Part shown: positions 7,216 through 14,533 of the stretch, piece by piece | How positions within the stretch are numbered: the stretch's first letter is position 1 | Layout of the letters: every line of letters begins with the position of its first letter | Assembly (NCBI GenBank): GCA_903833215.1 | Contig: CAILEM010000063.1 | Location: forward strand, 1 to 36,158 | Direction: 5' to 3' | From: an uncultured Armatimonadota bacterium | GTDB taxonomy: Bacteria > Armatimonadota > Fimbriimonadia > Fimbriimonadales > Fimbriimonadaceae | DNA: 36,158 nt | Made by a program: the position numbers and the translations under genes | The notes under the pieces: generated by a model | Seen by the model: the letters and a program-made list of their open reading frames with translations, nothing else | Database searches by the model: none | What the model was told of the DNA's origin: nothing

Positions 7216-8319
7216 ATGGTTAGCCTCACTCTGGTCTTGGCGATGATGCCCCTTGTAGTTCCGAAGTTGGCGCTGATCGATTCTCATGCCACTCATCAGA
7301 CGAAGGCGCTATTCGCTAATCTGAAGAAGATCTCGAAGTCGAGCATCCTCTTCGGGCACCAGAGCGCGACGGAGTATGGACACGGCTGGTCGGGCGATCC
7401 GGACAGGTCGGACGTGAAGTCGGTGGTGGGCTCGCACCCGGCGGTGGTCGGTGTCGATTTTAACGGCATCGCCAGCCCACGCGACCCCGAAGCAGCGCTG
7501 GCGCAGGCGTCAAGACTGCGCAAAGTCATCGTCGACCAGTACGACCGAGGCGGCGCGATTACCGTATGCTGCCATTTGTCCAACCCAGTGACGGGCGGCA
7601 ATTTCAACTTCAAGAAAGGCGACGGAGACACCGTGAAAGAGCTTTTACCGGGCGGCAGCCATCACGAGCAGTTCAAGAAGATTCTGGCGAATATCGCCGA
7701 CTTCGCCAAGAGTTGCCGAGGCAAGGACGGCAATCTTGTGCCGATGATCTTCCGGCCTTGGCACGAGTTCGACGGCGACTGGTTTTGGTGGGGCCGGGGC
7801 CACTGCACGATGGAGGAATTCACCGCGCTTTACAAGATGACTGTCAGTGAGCTACGAGACACAAACGGTGTCCACAATCTGGTCTACGCCTTCTCACCCG
7901 ACTGCAAGTTCGAAAGTGAGAGGGACTTTCTGGAGCGATACCCCGGCGACGCCTGGGTCGATCTCGTGGGTTTCGACGACTACGCCGATTTCGGGCGCGA
8001 CCGCTACGACCTGGCTACTGGACTTAAAAAGCTCCAGATCGTATCGGACTATGCCAAGAAGCACGGGAAGGTAGCGGCATTCACCGAGACCGGACTGGAG
8101 AGCATCCCCAATCCGACCTGGTACACGGAGACACTCCTAAAGACTCTGAAGACGCCGGGATTGGAACTGAGCTACGTGTTGGTATGGAGAAACGACCAAC
8201 GCAGCCCGACCCACTACTACGCCCCTTTCCCCGGACACTCGTCGGTGCCCGATTTCCAAAAGTTCTACGACGACCCACTTACGCTCTTCGCTAAGGATCT
8301 AAAGTCGCTCTACCGCTAA
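7216..8319 (+). CDS. glycoside hydrolase family 26, beta-mannanase-like
   Basis: This encodes 367 residues. A short hydrophobic N-terminus (LTLVLAMMPLVVPKLAL) suggests export. The body follows GH26: ILFGHQSATEYG near 45-54, then the acid/base motif MIFRPWHEFDGDWFWWG (His183, Glu184) and the nucleophile region AAFTETGLE (Glu291). GLVxGFDDYxDFG-type sequence (LVGFDDYADFG) lies between. The family retains anomeric configuration and acts on beta-1,4-mannan, beta-1,3-xylan or mixed glucans; mannan is the likeliest substrate, not proven. There is no carbohydrate-binding module. TAAGAT (7204-7209) lies 6 bases before the ATG and there is no Shine-Dalgarno, so the transcript may be leaderless. Confidence 0.88.
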   Translation: MVSLTLVLAMMPLVVPKLALIDSHATHQTKALFANLKKISKSSILFGHQSATEYGHGWSGDPDRSDVKSVVGSHPAVVGVDFNGIASPRDPEAALAQASRLRKVIVDQYDRGGAITVCCHLSNPVTGGNFNFKKGDGDTVKELLPGGSHHEQFKKILANIADFAKSCRGKDGNLVPMIFRPWHEFDGDWFWWGRGHCTMEEFTALYKMTVSELRDTNGVHNLVYAFSPDCKFESERDFLERYPGDAWVDLVGFDDYADFGRDRYDLATGLKKLQIVSDYAKKHGKVAAFTETGLESIPNPTWYTETLLKTLKTPGLELSYVLVWRNDQRSPTHYYAPFPGHSSVPDFQKFYDDPLTLFAKDLKSLYR

Positions 8320-8572
8320 CCTTTTCGTCCGTCCGATTCGGCGATCGAGCAACCATGAGTCGATAAATACGAGTAGTTTTTTTCGATTCGTCTGAATAGG
8401 GGAGCAGCCTGAGATGTTCTGTCCTGTTTATTCACGTTTGTAAGTCGGTTAAATTTGCAGTTTGCATGGTGGTGATCTTCTCGATGAGGTCGCAGGGTCG
8501 TGTCCTGCTTTCATTACTAACTTCCGAGCCCGACCCTGGGGGGATATACTTCAAACATAGTTAGGTGAACGT
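8320..8572. promoter_or_regulatory. intergenic region with promoter of the DUF433/DUF5615 pair
   Basis: There is no gene here. TATACT at 8545-8550 is a good -10 for the downstream pair, and TTAGGTG about 9 bases before the ATG at 8573 gives a ribosome-binding site, so this operon has a normal leader. I see no convincing -35. Confidence 0.4.
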
Positions 8573-8806
8573 ATGATCGATATCAAGAACGCTGTCTGTA
8601 GCGACCCAGAGATACTGGGAGGAACCTTGTGTTTTTCTGGCACACGAGTTCCCGTCAGGAATCTTTTTGACTACCTAGAAGGTGGAAGCAGCGTCGACTC
8701 CTTTCTAGAGTCTTTTGACTGGATATCTCGGGATCAAGTGAACTCAGTCCTGGAGCATTCTGCTAGCTCATTGGAAGTCGAAGGCCGCAATAGTTACGCG
8801 GCATGA
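8573..8806 (+). CDS. DUF433 antitoxin-like protein
   Basis: This encodes 77 residues. The segments DPEILGGTLCFSGTRVPVRNLFDYLEGG and SVDSFLESFDWISRDQV are the DUF433 signature: a small HTH-like fold found upstream of PIN-like partners. It probably binds DNA and the partner toxin. The stop overlaps the next start by 4 bp (ATGA), so the two are translationally coupled. A clear AGGTG ribosome site precedes the ATG. Confidence 0.87.
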   Translation: MIDIKNAVCSDPEILGGTLCFSGTRVPVRNLFDYLEGGSSVDSFLESFDWISRDQVNSVLEHSASSLEVEGRNSYAA

Positions 8807-9141
8807 AAGTGCTGCTCGACGAGTGTGTCGATCCCAAGGCCCGTAAATTCTTTTCTGAGGGATTCGAAGTCTTTCATGTCAAGGATGTTGGCTGGCTCGG
8901 CATCAAAAACGGCGAACTGGTGAAACGGGCGAATGGCTCATTTCAGGTTCTATTTACCATCGACGCAAACATGCGACACCAGACAAGCCTAAAATATCTT
9001 TCGTTAATTGTCACTGTGGCGGAGGGTCATTTCCGCTCCATCGAAGACTATAGATCGTCGATCCAACAATTCGAAGACCTCGTGCACGGTTTTGAGAAGG
9101 GGAGCTATCACGTTATCAAAGCTGCCTCCTATCCAGCTTGA
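8803..9141 (+). CDS. DUF5615 PIN-like toxin
   Basis: This 112-residue protein starts MKVLLDECVDPKARKFF, the DUF5615 (Mut7-C-like PIN) opening with Asp6 and Glu7. It contains GIKNGELVKRA and LFTIDANM, in which the Asp corresponds to the acidic active-site residue. Family members are predicted nucleases paired with DUF433 proteins. It is intact and full length. It overlaps the antitoxin-like gene by 4 bp. The RNA or DNA target is unknown. Confidence 0.87.
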   Translation: MKVLLDECVDPKARKFFSEGFEVFHVKDVGWLGIKNGELVKRANGSFQVLFTIDANMRHQTSLKYLSLIVTVAEGHFRSIEDYRSSIQQFEDLVHGFEKGSYHVIKAASYPA

Positions 9142-9248
9142 AAATTTGAATTGCGGAGTGCCGTCCAAATCGCCTAGCCGAGAGCTCGTTGGGGAGTCAT
9201 TTCCACTTCCATTTGGCATAACGTGCAGATTCGGGGTAGGGTAACCGG

Positions 9249-10112
9249 ATGAGTTTGCTACTTCAATTGCTGCTTTCATCGACGATTGCGCACGGCTCGT
9301 TTGCCCAGGCACCCGAGGTCATTACCCTTTGGCCGAACGGAGCTCCGGGATCAGAGGAAAGGCGTAACGAACCGGAAGTCAGACCCAATAATTACTCGAT
9401 CAAGAACATTCAAAACCCTTCCCTAACCGTTTTTCGACCGGCTCCTGGAAAGGCCAATGGTACGGCAATCGTCATCGCTCCAGGTGGTGGATTTAGCTCG
9501 TGCGTCTTCGGACCGGAGGGTGAGCAGCCAGCTTCCTACTTCAACCGGCTCGGCATCACCGCCTTCGTGCTGAAGTACCGGCTGTCACGAGAGCCTGGCT
9601 CAAAAGTGACAGTGGAAGTTTCAGCCAAAGACGACGGCTACCGGGCAATGCGTATGGTTCGGGCCAAGGCTGCCGACTACGGCGTTGATCCCACCAAAAT
9701 CGGCTTCATTGGATTTTCAGCCGGTGGCGAAGTCGTCTCCTCCGTCGTATTTTGTGAGCCTCCGGCCGTCAAAAAGCCAGACGCCATTGATGCCGTAAAT
9801 GCGCGGCCCGACTTTGCGATGTGGATTTACACGGGTCCGGTCGCCGTCCCGAACGAAGTGCCTGCAACCTTGGCAAACCTGCCCCCATCGTTCTTGCTCT
9901 GCGCATTTGACGACGAAAGCCACCTGCGCCCCACGATCGACATCATGAATCTGTACCGCAAGGCAAAGGTTTCCTCCGAGCTACACGTAACCAGCGGTGG
10001 CGGTCATGGCTTTAACCTCGGCAATCGCGAAAAGAAATTCATTTCCGTTCAAACTTGGCCACGACGAATGACGGACTGGCTGGTTGATCAGGGTTTCGCT
10101 CAGAAGGAGTAG
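9249..10112 (+). CDS. secreted alpha/beta-hydrolase, acetyl-xylan esterase-like
   Basis: This encodes 287 residues with a signal peptide (MSLLLQLLLSSTIAHGSFAQA, cleavage near 19-20). It opens with VITLWPNGAPGS, typical of secreted esterases annexed to carbohydrate degradation. The oxyanion loop is APGGGF (78-82), the nucleophile Ser157 lies in IGFSAGGE, the acid is Asp221 or Asp222 in CAFDDESH, and the base is His253 in GGGHGF. It probably deacetylates a polysaccharide or its fragments, and would fit with the nearby GH26 gene, though they are not in one operon. The sequence GGGTAACCGG just before the ATG is a fair ribosome site. Confidence 0.85.
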   Translation: MSLLLQLLLSSTIAHGSFAQAPEVITLWPNGAPGSEERRNEPEVRPNNYSIKNIQNPSLTVFRPAPGKANGTAIVIAPGGGFSSCVFGPEGEQPASYFNRLGITAFVLKYRLSREPGSKVTVEVSAKDDGYRAMRMVRAKAADYGVDPTKIGFIGFSAGGEVVSSVVFCEPPAVKKPDAIDAVNARPDFAMWIYTGPVAVPNEVPATLANLPPSFLLCAFDDESHLRPTIDIMNLYRKAKVSSELHVTSGGGHGFNLGNREKKFISVQTWPRRMTDWLVDQGFAQKE

Positions 10113-10176
10113 GGCATTTCCTCCCGAACCACCGTATCATTTGATTCAGATTAGGAAGCTTAGAAATGGTGACAAC

Positions 10177-10392
10177 ATGCGAACTACGGTGACTTTCGAT
10201 CAAGACGTAGCTGCAATTCTACGTCCGTTACTCGCTAACGGAGAGCCTCAGGTAGTCATGAACGATCTATTGCGCATCGTGCTTGGCATCAAGCGCAAAA
10301 TTATCGTTGATTTGCCCGTGTTTGACCTAAGACTCACACCCGGGATAGATCCAGCTGGACTAAACAACCCAGATGACACTTTGTTCGAATAA
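10177..10392 (+). CDS. orphan VapB-like antitoxin
   Basis: This encodes 71 residues. MRTTVTFDQDVAAILRPLL matches the ribbon-helix-helix start of VapB/CopG-like antitoxins, followed by a helix (VMNDLLRIVLG) and a variable tail. I chose the ATG at 10177; an upstream ATG at 10084 would lie inside the esterase gene and adds an unrelated stretch. No PIN or other toxin frame follows, so it is an orphan or the survivor of a decayed pair. The downstream plus strand shows no recognisable toxin fragment. Confidence 0.65.
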   Translation: MRTTVTFDQDVAAILRPLLANGEPQVVMNDLLRIVLGIKRKIIVDLPVFDLRLTPGIDPAGLNNPDDTLFE

Positions 10393-10495
10393 AACGATTT
10401 TCTCTGGACTCATAGGCCCAGAGCTGAAGAATCCGCTGATTTGAGTCTTGGGTTCGATTCAGTTCCGGACGAAATTGGTCGTTCATTGACCTGGT

Positions 10496-10615
10496 GTAGA
10501 CGGCATTGATCCAACCCATGGCAGCCGGTCGATGATGAATGGTTACACACCCTTCGATCGATCTGTCGACACGAAACCCCTTGGGTGCATCGCTTAGGTA
10601 GGGATCGAGATCCAT
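10496..10615 (-). pseudogene. truncated copy of the gene at 18.0-18.6 kb
   Basis: The first 33 residues (MDLDPYLSDAPKGFRVD, then GCVTIHHRPAAM) match the start of the broken gene at 18562-18014 (MDLEPLFIDPPKGFRVD, then GCVTIDHRSAGM) at most positions. Similarity fades after about residue 38, just where the first membrane helix should begin, although the frame stays open to 10334. No two-helix region follows in any frame, so this is probably a 5' fragment of a paralogue. Confidence 0.6.
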
Positions 10616-10657
10616 TACTCCGACCTTATGCCATGCTGGGACTGTACACAGAATCGA

Positions 10658-10696
10658 CTTGCGACATCAGCGATCCATGTTCGCTGATGTCGCAAG
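10658..10696. terminator. 16-bp perfect hairpin after the SRPBCC gene
   Basis: CTTGCGACATCAGCGA (10658-10673) and its exact complement (10681-10696) flank a 7-base loop, 19 bases past the stop at 10716. It is the most stable structure seen at an operon end here. Neither strand has a T-run next to it, so a U-less or Rho-assisted end is possible. Confidence 0.5.
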
Positions 10697-10715
10697 CTGA
10701 GAAACTACACGCAAG

Positions 10716-11246
10716 TCACTTCTTTTTGAAATGCTGAACCAATTTGTCCAACTCCAGCTGGTTTCCTTGCTCAAAGAACTTCCTAAGCTGGACCGATTCT
10801 GGGGTCGTGTTGAAACCCATCATCCGACAAGTAACACGCGTCTTCGTCTTTCCGATCGGCTCGAAGTAGAGGTTTACCCAGGTCTTCTTGATCGCCTCCT
10901 TGAATGGAAATCGGTCTGGTGTGCGAACCGTTTGCATGGATACCATGCGCTCTGGATCGAAACTCAGAATTCGATTTTCGATCACATCTGGTCCCGTGAG
11001 GTCGCTTCCCTTTTTGTAGGACGTGCGCATGTAGCCACCCACTCGGAGGTCCACCGCGCTGGCGGCAACCATCCATTTGTTCAGCTCTTTAGGATTTGTG
11101 TAAGCTCTCCACACCTCCTTGAGCGGTCCTTGGACAACCGCTGTGGCAACTGCTGGATCGGTGGCATTCTGAGATGCTCGAACAGCACCACTCATTCCAA
11201 AGGCGGCTAACGACAACAGACCGAACTTGACTAAATTTCTCTTCAT
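10716..11246 (-). CDS. exported SRPBCC-domain protein
   Basis: The start at 11246 is preceded by GAGGGA at a good spacing and gives MKRNLVKFGLLSLAAFGMSGAVRAS, a typical signal peptide (176 residues in all). The mature part follows the AHSA1/SRPBCC pattern: VVQGPLKEVWRAYTNPKELNKWM, VDLRVGGYMRTSY, VNLYFEPIGKTKTRVTC. An exported AHSA1-like protein is less usual than the cytoplasmic type; a periplasmic ligand is implied but unknown. It is the last gene of a minus-strand set: the ATG follows the VOC stop codon by 1 base. Confidence 0.8.
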   Translation of the reverse strand: MKRNLVKFGLLSLAAFGMSGAVRASQNATDPAVATAVVQGPLKEVWRAYTNPKELNKWMVAASAVDLRVGGYMRTSYKKGSDLTGPDVIENRILSFDPERMVSMQTVRTPDRFPFKEAIKKTWVNLYFEPIGKTKTRVTCRMMGFNTTPESVQLRKFFEQGNQLELDKLVQHFKKK

Positions 11247-11247
11247 G

Positions 11248-11610
11248 TTAATTTCCCTCATTAAACTCGGCTAGCCCAAATAGGTTGCCGTCGACATCTT
11301 TGAAGTAGCTTACGAACCCTACATCACCTATTGGCATTTTCGGAACGACGATGACTCCGCCAGCGGCAGAAACCTTTTCACAAAACTCGTCCACACAGGG
11401 CACGACGATCGAGTTTACGACGGATTGAGACTCCTGCTGACGCAAAATCACCGCACCATCAATCCCCGGTTCTGGGGCGTCGCCCGTACTGCAGAGCCAA
11501 TAATCTTCTTGGCCAAAACGATTAAATCTCCACCCGAACACGTCGTGATAAAACAACATCGACTTTTCTGGATCGGAGCTGTGTACTTCGAAATGCATTA
11601 CTCTAGGCAT
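11248..11610 (-). CDS. VOC-family (glyoxalase-like) protein
   Basis: This 120-residue protein has two beta-alpha-beta-beta-beta halves of a vicinal-oxygen-chelate fold: MHFEVHSSDPEKSMLFYHDVFGW opens the first, and SYFKDVDGNLFGLAEF closes the second. His6, Glu8 and the late Glu (LAEF) are plausible metal ligands. It resembles short single-domain VOC proteins of unknown substrate that travel with SRPBCC proteins. Its start overlaps the TPR-like gene by 8 bp and it is followed at once by the SRPBCC gene, so they are probably one transcript. Confidence 0.82.
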   Translation of the reverse strand: MPRVMHFEVHSSDPEKSMLFYHDVFGWRFNRFGQEDYWLCSTGDAPEPGIDGAVILRQQESQSVVNSIVVPCVDEFCEKVSAAGGVIVVPKMPIGDVGFVSYFKDVDGNLFGLAEFNEGN

Positions 11611-12436
11611 TTGTATTGTTTTCCTTTTTTCTTTCTGGGGGTATCCCCCCGGAAATCTGTAGTTGTTTTGCCTGCCTAATTTTCGGCAGGAGAATGTCTC
11701 TCACGTAGTGCCAATAGGGCACCAGTTTGAGGGCTTGGATTGCAGCCCGTTCGGCCTCCAAAAGCTGAGGTGGAGTCGAATTGAGTTTTGACCAAGCCGT
11801 GTTCATCAGCAGTTCTGGCTTTCCCCAACTCGGATGAATGGAGTCGCCATCCTTCACCGTTTGGGTCTCGCAAGCTTGGAGACCTTTGTCGTAGGCGGCA
11901 AAGGCTCGTGCTTGTCCGCCGCCTTTGCTTTCAGGCAGATGCCAAAGCATCGGACCCTTCACCCAAAACAATCGAGGATTGTTCGGGTCGGTGACCTCCG
12001 CATCCCTCAACAGAGGTACGAATTTGCCAACCAATCGCTTTACCTCTGCTTGATCAGAGCCCGCCAGAAAGGCGAGGTTCATGAGGCAGGCTGCTTCTGC
12101 AATCTTGGCGTCGGTGAATTCTCGGTCCAATCGAAGTGCCTCCTCAAATTCCTCAGCTGCCCCTCGGAAATCTTGTATAAGCATCGGGGCACTCACCTTA
12201 TCGTTCATGCCGTTCAGTCCCTTGCGCCACATTGCAAAGCCACGCCAGTAACGCAGAAAGGATTCTTGTTTTGGGTTGACGAGCAGGCCATCGGACAGGG
12301 TGTATAGGCTGTCCAGCAATTCAGTATCGCCGGCATAGTCAGCCCGGCGAACCTGACGTACAAAACTCTCTAGAGTCAGGATGACGCGGGGAGCATGATT
12401 GAGTGAGGAGAGCGCAAGGACGGCAGCGAGGAACAT
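11603..12436 (-). CDS. exported TPR-like repeat protein
   Basis: This encodes 277 residues, with a possible N-terminal signal (MFLAAVLALSSLNH). Helical repeat pairs are visible around 88-125 (FRGAAEEFEEALRLDREFTDAKIAEAAC in pieces), 175-195 (ARAFAAYDKGLQACE) and 225-245 (LEAERAAIQALKLVPYWHYVRDIL). These fit tetratricopeptide-like repeats that hold partner proteins. The function is unknown. It overlaps the VOC gene by 8 bp and follows the AraC-type regulator gene, which probably controls the set. Confidence 0.65.
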   Translation of the reverse strand: MFLAAVLALSSLNHAPRVILTLESFVRQVRRADYAGDTELLDSLYTLSDGLLVNPKQESFLRYWRGFAMWRKGLNGMNDKVSAPMLIQDFRGAAEEFEEALRLDREFTDAKIAEAACLMNLAFLAGSDQAEVKRLVGKFVPLLRDAEVTDPNNPRLFWVKGPMLWHLPESKGGGQARAFAAYDKGLQACETQTVKDGDSIHPSWGKPELLMNTAWSKLNSTPPQLLEAERAAIQALKLVPYWHYVRDILLPKIRQAKQLQISGGIPPERKKENNTNA

Positions 12437-12493
12437 GGTTCATAGTGTTCCAGGCTACATGCCCCTAACATCTGACCGGAAATGCTACTTTCG

Positions 12494-13378
12494 CTACAAG
12501 CTGATCGGGATGCAAAGTGTGGCGTGGAGGTCATTTGGGGCTGACAAGTTGAATCGCATAACCTGGAAGCAGGGCTCCTCGCGCAATGTCGCCCGGGATG
12601 CAGGCAACGCCTCTGCCCAAATCTTCAACCACAAATCGCCAACGTCGGCTCCAGGTCCTTTATGAACGACCACAAGATGGAGCCCACCACCAAGGGAGGC
12701 AAGTTCCAAGCCTTCGTGGTTTGCGAACTCTGCCGGTGCGGCCACGAAAGTCGCGATTTCCTTGACGGCACGACCGGGTCCCAGACCATGAGCATAAGTT
12801 GCTACCGGGTGAACATCCAAGTCAAATCCCCAGGGCTTCAAACTGGCCACAAGATCCCGTGCCGACTTGGCGACGAGGTGGGGGGCACCCATATGTTGTC
12901 GTGACGCAACTTGCATCGAAGGAATCTCTGTCAACTCGAATGGCATTACCTCACCAACCAAGGTGAGAGCCTCAAATCTTGGCTGACCGTCGGGAGTGAA
13001 ATGAAACCTTGACGGGGCCAAGAGGTGGTAAGCGCTCCACCGGGCGAATCGAAAGGTCGTTGCGGGTGAACCAAATGCGATCCTAAAAGCGCGCGCAAAT
13101 GCTTCCTGGCTATCAAATTCAGCATCGAACGCGATCTCAGCTATCGGTTTTTCGGTGTTTTGGAGCTGCCACGCCGCTCTCTCGAGGCGAAGTCTCCGCA
13201 CAAGTTGAATGCAGTTCTCACCCACCAGCCTGCTGAACACGCGTTGAAAATGGAACGGCGACATACATCCGATATCCGACAGTTGCTGAACTCCCAGACT
13301 CTCATTCAGGTGATCGTGCACAAAGCAAAGCACATCACCGAGTCGCAGGCAATATTCGGCGTAGGTCTCTTGCCGCAC
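12494..13378 (-). CDS. AraC-family regulator with GyrI-like effector domain
   Basis: The N-terminal part carries two AraC HTH units: LGVQQLSDIGCMSPFHFQRVF and IAEIAFDAEFDSQEAFARAF, each matching the family. From about residue 135 a GyrI-like (SOUL-type) ligand-binding domain follows (ELTEIPSMQVASRQHMG, VATYAHG, LHLVVVHKGP). Such proteins often sense drugs or small hydrophobic molecules. I take GTG at 13378 as the start (294 residues) because a -10 CATACT lies 6 bases upstream; the longer frame from a TTG at 13417 would include that promoter. It heads the TPR-VOC-SRPBCC set and may regulate it. Confidence 0.85.
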   Translation of the reverse strand: MRQETYAEYCLRLGDVLCFVHDHLNESLGVQQLSDIGCMSPFHFQRVFSRLVGENCIQLVRRLRLERAAWQLQNTEKPIAEIAFDAEFDSQEAFARAFRIAFGSPATTFRFARWSAYHLLAPSRFHFTPDGQPRFEALTLVGEVMPFELTEIPSMQVASRQHMGAPHLVAKSARDLVASLKPWGFDLDVHPVATYAHGLGPGRAVKEIATFVAAPAEFANHEGLELASLGGGLHLVVVHKGPGADVGDLWLKIWAEALPASRATLREEPCFQVMRFNLSAPNDLHATLCIPISL

Positions 13379-13384
13379 GTGGCG

Positions 13385-13413
13385 AGTATGGCATCTTGCC
13401 CAGCATTCCCCAA
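13385..13413 (-). promoter_or_regulatory. candidate promoter of the AraC/GyrI-like gene
   Basis: On the minus strand a -35-like TTGGGG (13413-13408), a 17-bp spacer and CATACT (13390-13385) end 6 bases before GTG at 13378, suggesting a leaderless transcript. Confidence 0.4.
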
Positions 13414-13465
13414 GCAAGAGGCGTTCTCAAGAGAGCTCTCAGCCGCATTGCCATGACCATCTCAC

Positions 13466-13939
13466 TCATCGAGGTCGATGGACGCGTTTATATATCGCAT
13501 CGTAAGAGGTCTTCCAGGTGTATCCGTCTTTGCTGAACTCGATAACTTGATGGACATCGCCGCGTGGTAGTCGGGTTAGTGTCGTGCGATCTTGAAATTG
13601 CCTACCATCGGGAAGAAAGACGTGGCCAGAAAACCGCATACCGCTCGGCGAAGGTTCAGACACCTTTTCTTTGTACACACCGGCCTCGGTTACCCAAACT
13701 TGTTTCCACTGATGTTTTGCTGGCATGTAGTAGAAAAGGCTCTTCCCGGTTGATCCAGTGACGTCTTTCCAATTCTCGATCACCGCGAATCCGGAAACGG
13801 ACTTCTCAATCACGTCCATGCCATCGAATTTCCCATCCGAGTAAACCTTCCACTTCCCCACCCAAAAATCCAATTCAGTGCCAGCCACCACTTTGGTGCG
13901 TGCCCCAGCCATCAAAGCCAGGGCGACCACTGTCATCAT
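13466..13939 (-). CDS. 'FDFWIGxW'-type exported protein, unknown function
   Basis: This encodes 157 residues. An N-terminal hydrophobic stretch (MMTVVALALMAGA) suggests export. The mature part starts with ELDFWVGKWKVY and goes on with VIENWKDVTGSTGKSLFYY, KHQWKQVWVTEAGVY and MRFSGHVFLPDGR. The repeated beta-strand pattern suggests a lipocalin-like barrel of a widespread uncharacterised bacterial family. It is a paralogue of the upstream broken gene and overlaps its final stop (ATGA), so the two were a coupled pair. No enzymatic motif is visible. Confidence 0.65.
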   Translation of the reverse strand: MMTVVALALMAGARTKVVAGTELDFWVGKWKVYSDGKFDGMDVIEKSVSGFAVIENWKDVTGSTGKSLFYYMPAKHQWKQVWVTEAGVYKEKVSEPSPSGMRFSGHVFLPDGRQFQDRTTLTRLPRGDVHQVIEFSKDGYTWKTSYDAIYKRVHRPR

Positions 13940-14445
13940 TTCTTAACCCGCACGTAGTGCAAGTGCCAAACGAGCGTCCAAGTCGCACCCGCGTCTCGGC
14001 TGGACTGCCAATCCCAATCAAAACTGTCCGCCGCGACGTTCGAAAATACCATTCGGGAGGCGGCCTTCGGCCGATCCGGTCGAGGAAGGGTTTGGAGCGT
14101 CATCTTGCCCTAAACACAGGTACCCGCTAATGCGATATAGCTCCCCTGATCGTCAACCCACGTCTGTCGCCACAGCTTCGCGGCTGGATCGAACACGGAA
14201 ACACTCGTGCCGTTGAGACCCCGCATTTTGAAGTTCTCACGAATCACATGGCCGTCGAAGGTTCGTTCGATTGAGTTGGTTGCTTCGGTGCGCGTGGACT
14301 TTCCATTCGCGTCGAAGCTTTCGCCAGAACACTTCCATTTACCGATCCAGAAATCGAACTGATGCGTTTCAGGCGGCAAAGCAGTTTGAGCAAGGCTTGG
14401 CATAGTGATTGTCAAGAGGAGAGCGAATGCTGGCGTCACGATCAT
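13936..14445 (-). pseudogene. 'FDFWIGxW'-type protein gene with in-frame TAG
   Basis: The frame starts at about 14445 with a signal peptide (MIVTPAFALLLTITMPSLAQT) and the family motif HQFDFWIGKWKC. It reads through ENFKMRGLNGTSVSVFDP and WRQTWVDDQGSYI up to TAG at 14110-14112. The same frame goes on directly with GKMTLQTLPRP, RMVFSNVAADSFDWDWQSS and WTLVWHLHYVRVKK to TGA at 13936-13938. The part after the stop is typical family C-terminus, so one nonsense codon has cut the last third. The restored gene would have about 169 residues and share ATGA with the next gene. It is a real mutation or a base error. Confidence 0.75.
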
Positions 14446-14481
14446 TGCCAATGAAGATACGTCACCGCCGAAACCGCTAAC

Positions 14482-14510
14482 CATAACACAAACTATTAAT
14501 TCACATAACA
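14482..14510. promoter_or_regulatory. CATAACA direct repeats in the divergent promoter region
   Basis: CATAACA occurs at 14482-14488 and 14504-14510, a 22-bp period (two helical turns), each followed by an AA two bases later. The site lies between the MocR-type gene and the divergent broken gene. MocR and GntR regulators often bind repeated sites near their own promoter, so this is a candidate operator. Confidence 0.4.
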
Positions 14511-14533
14511 GAAGTGTTAGGCTGGCGTTGCCG

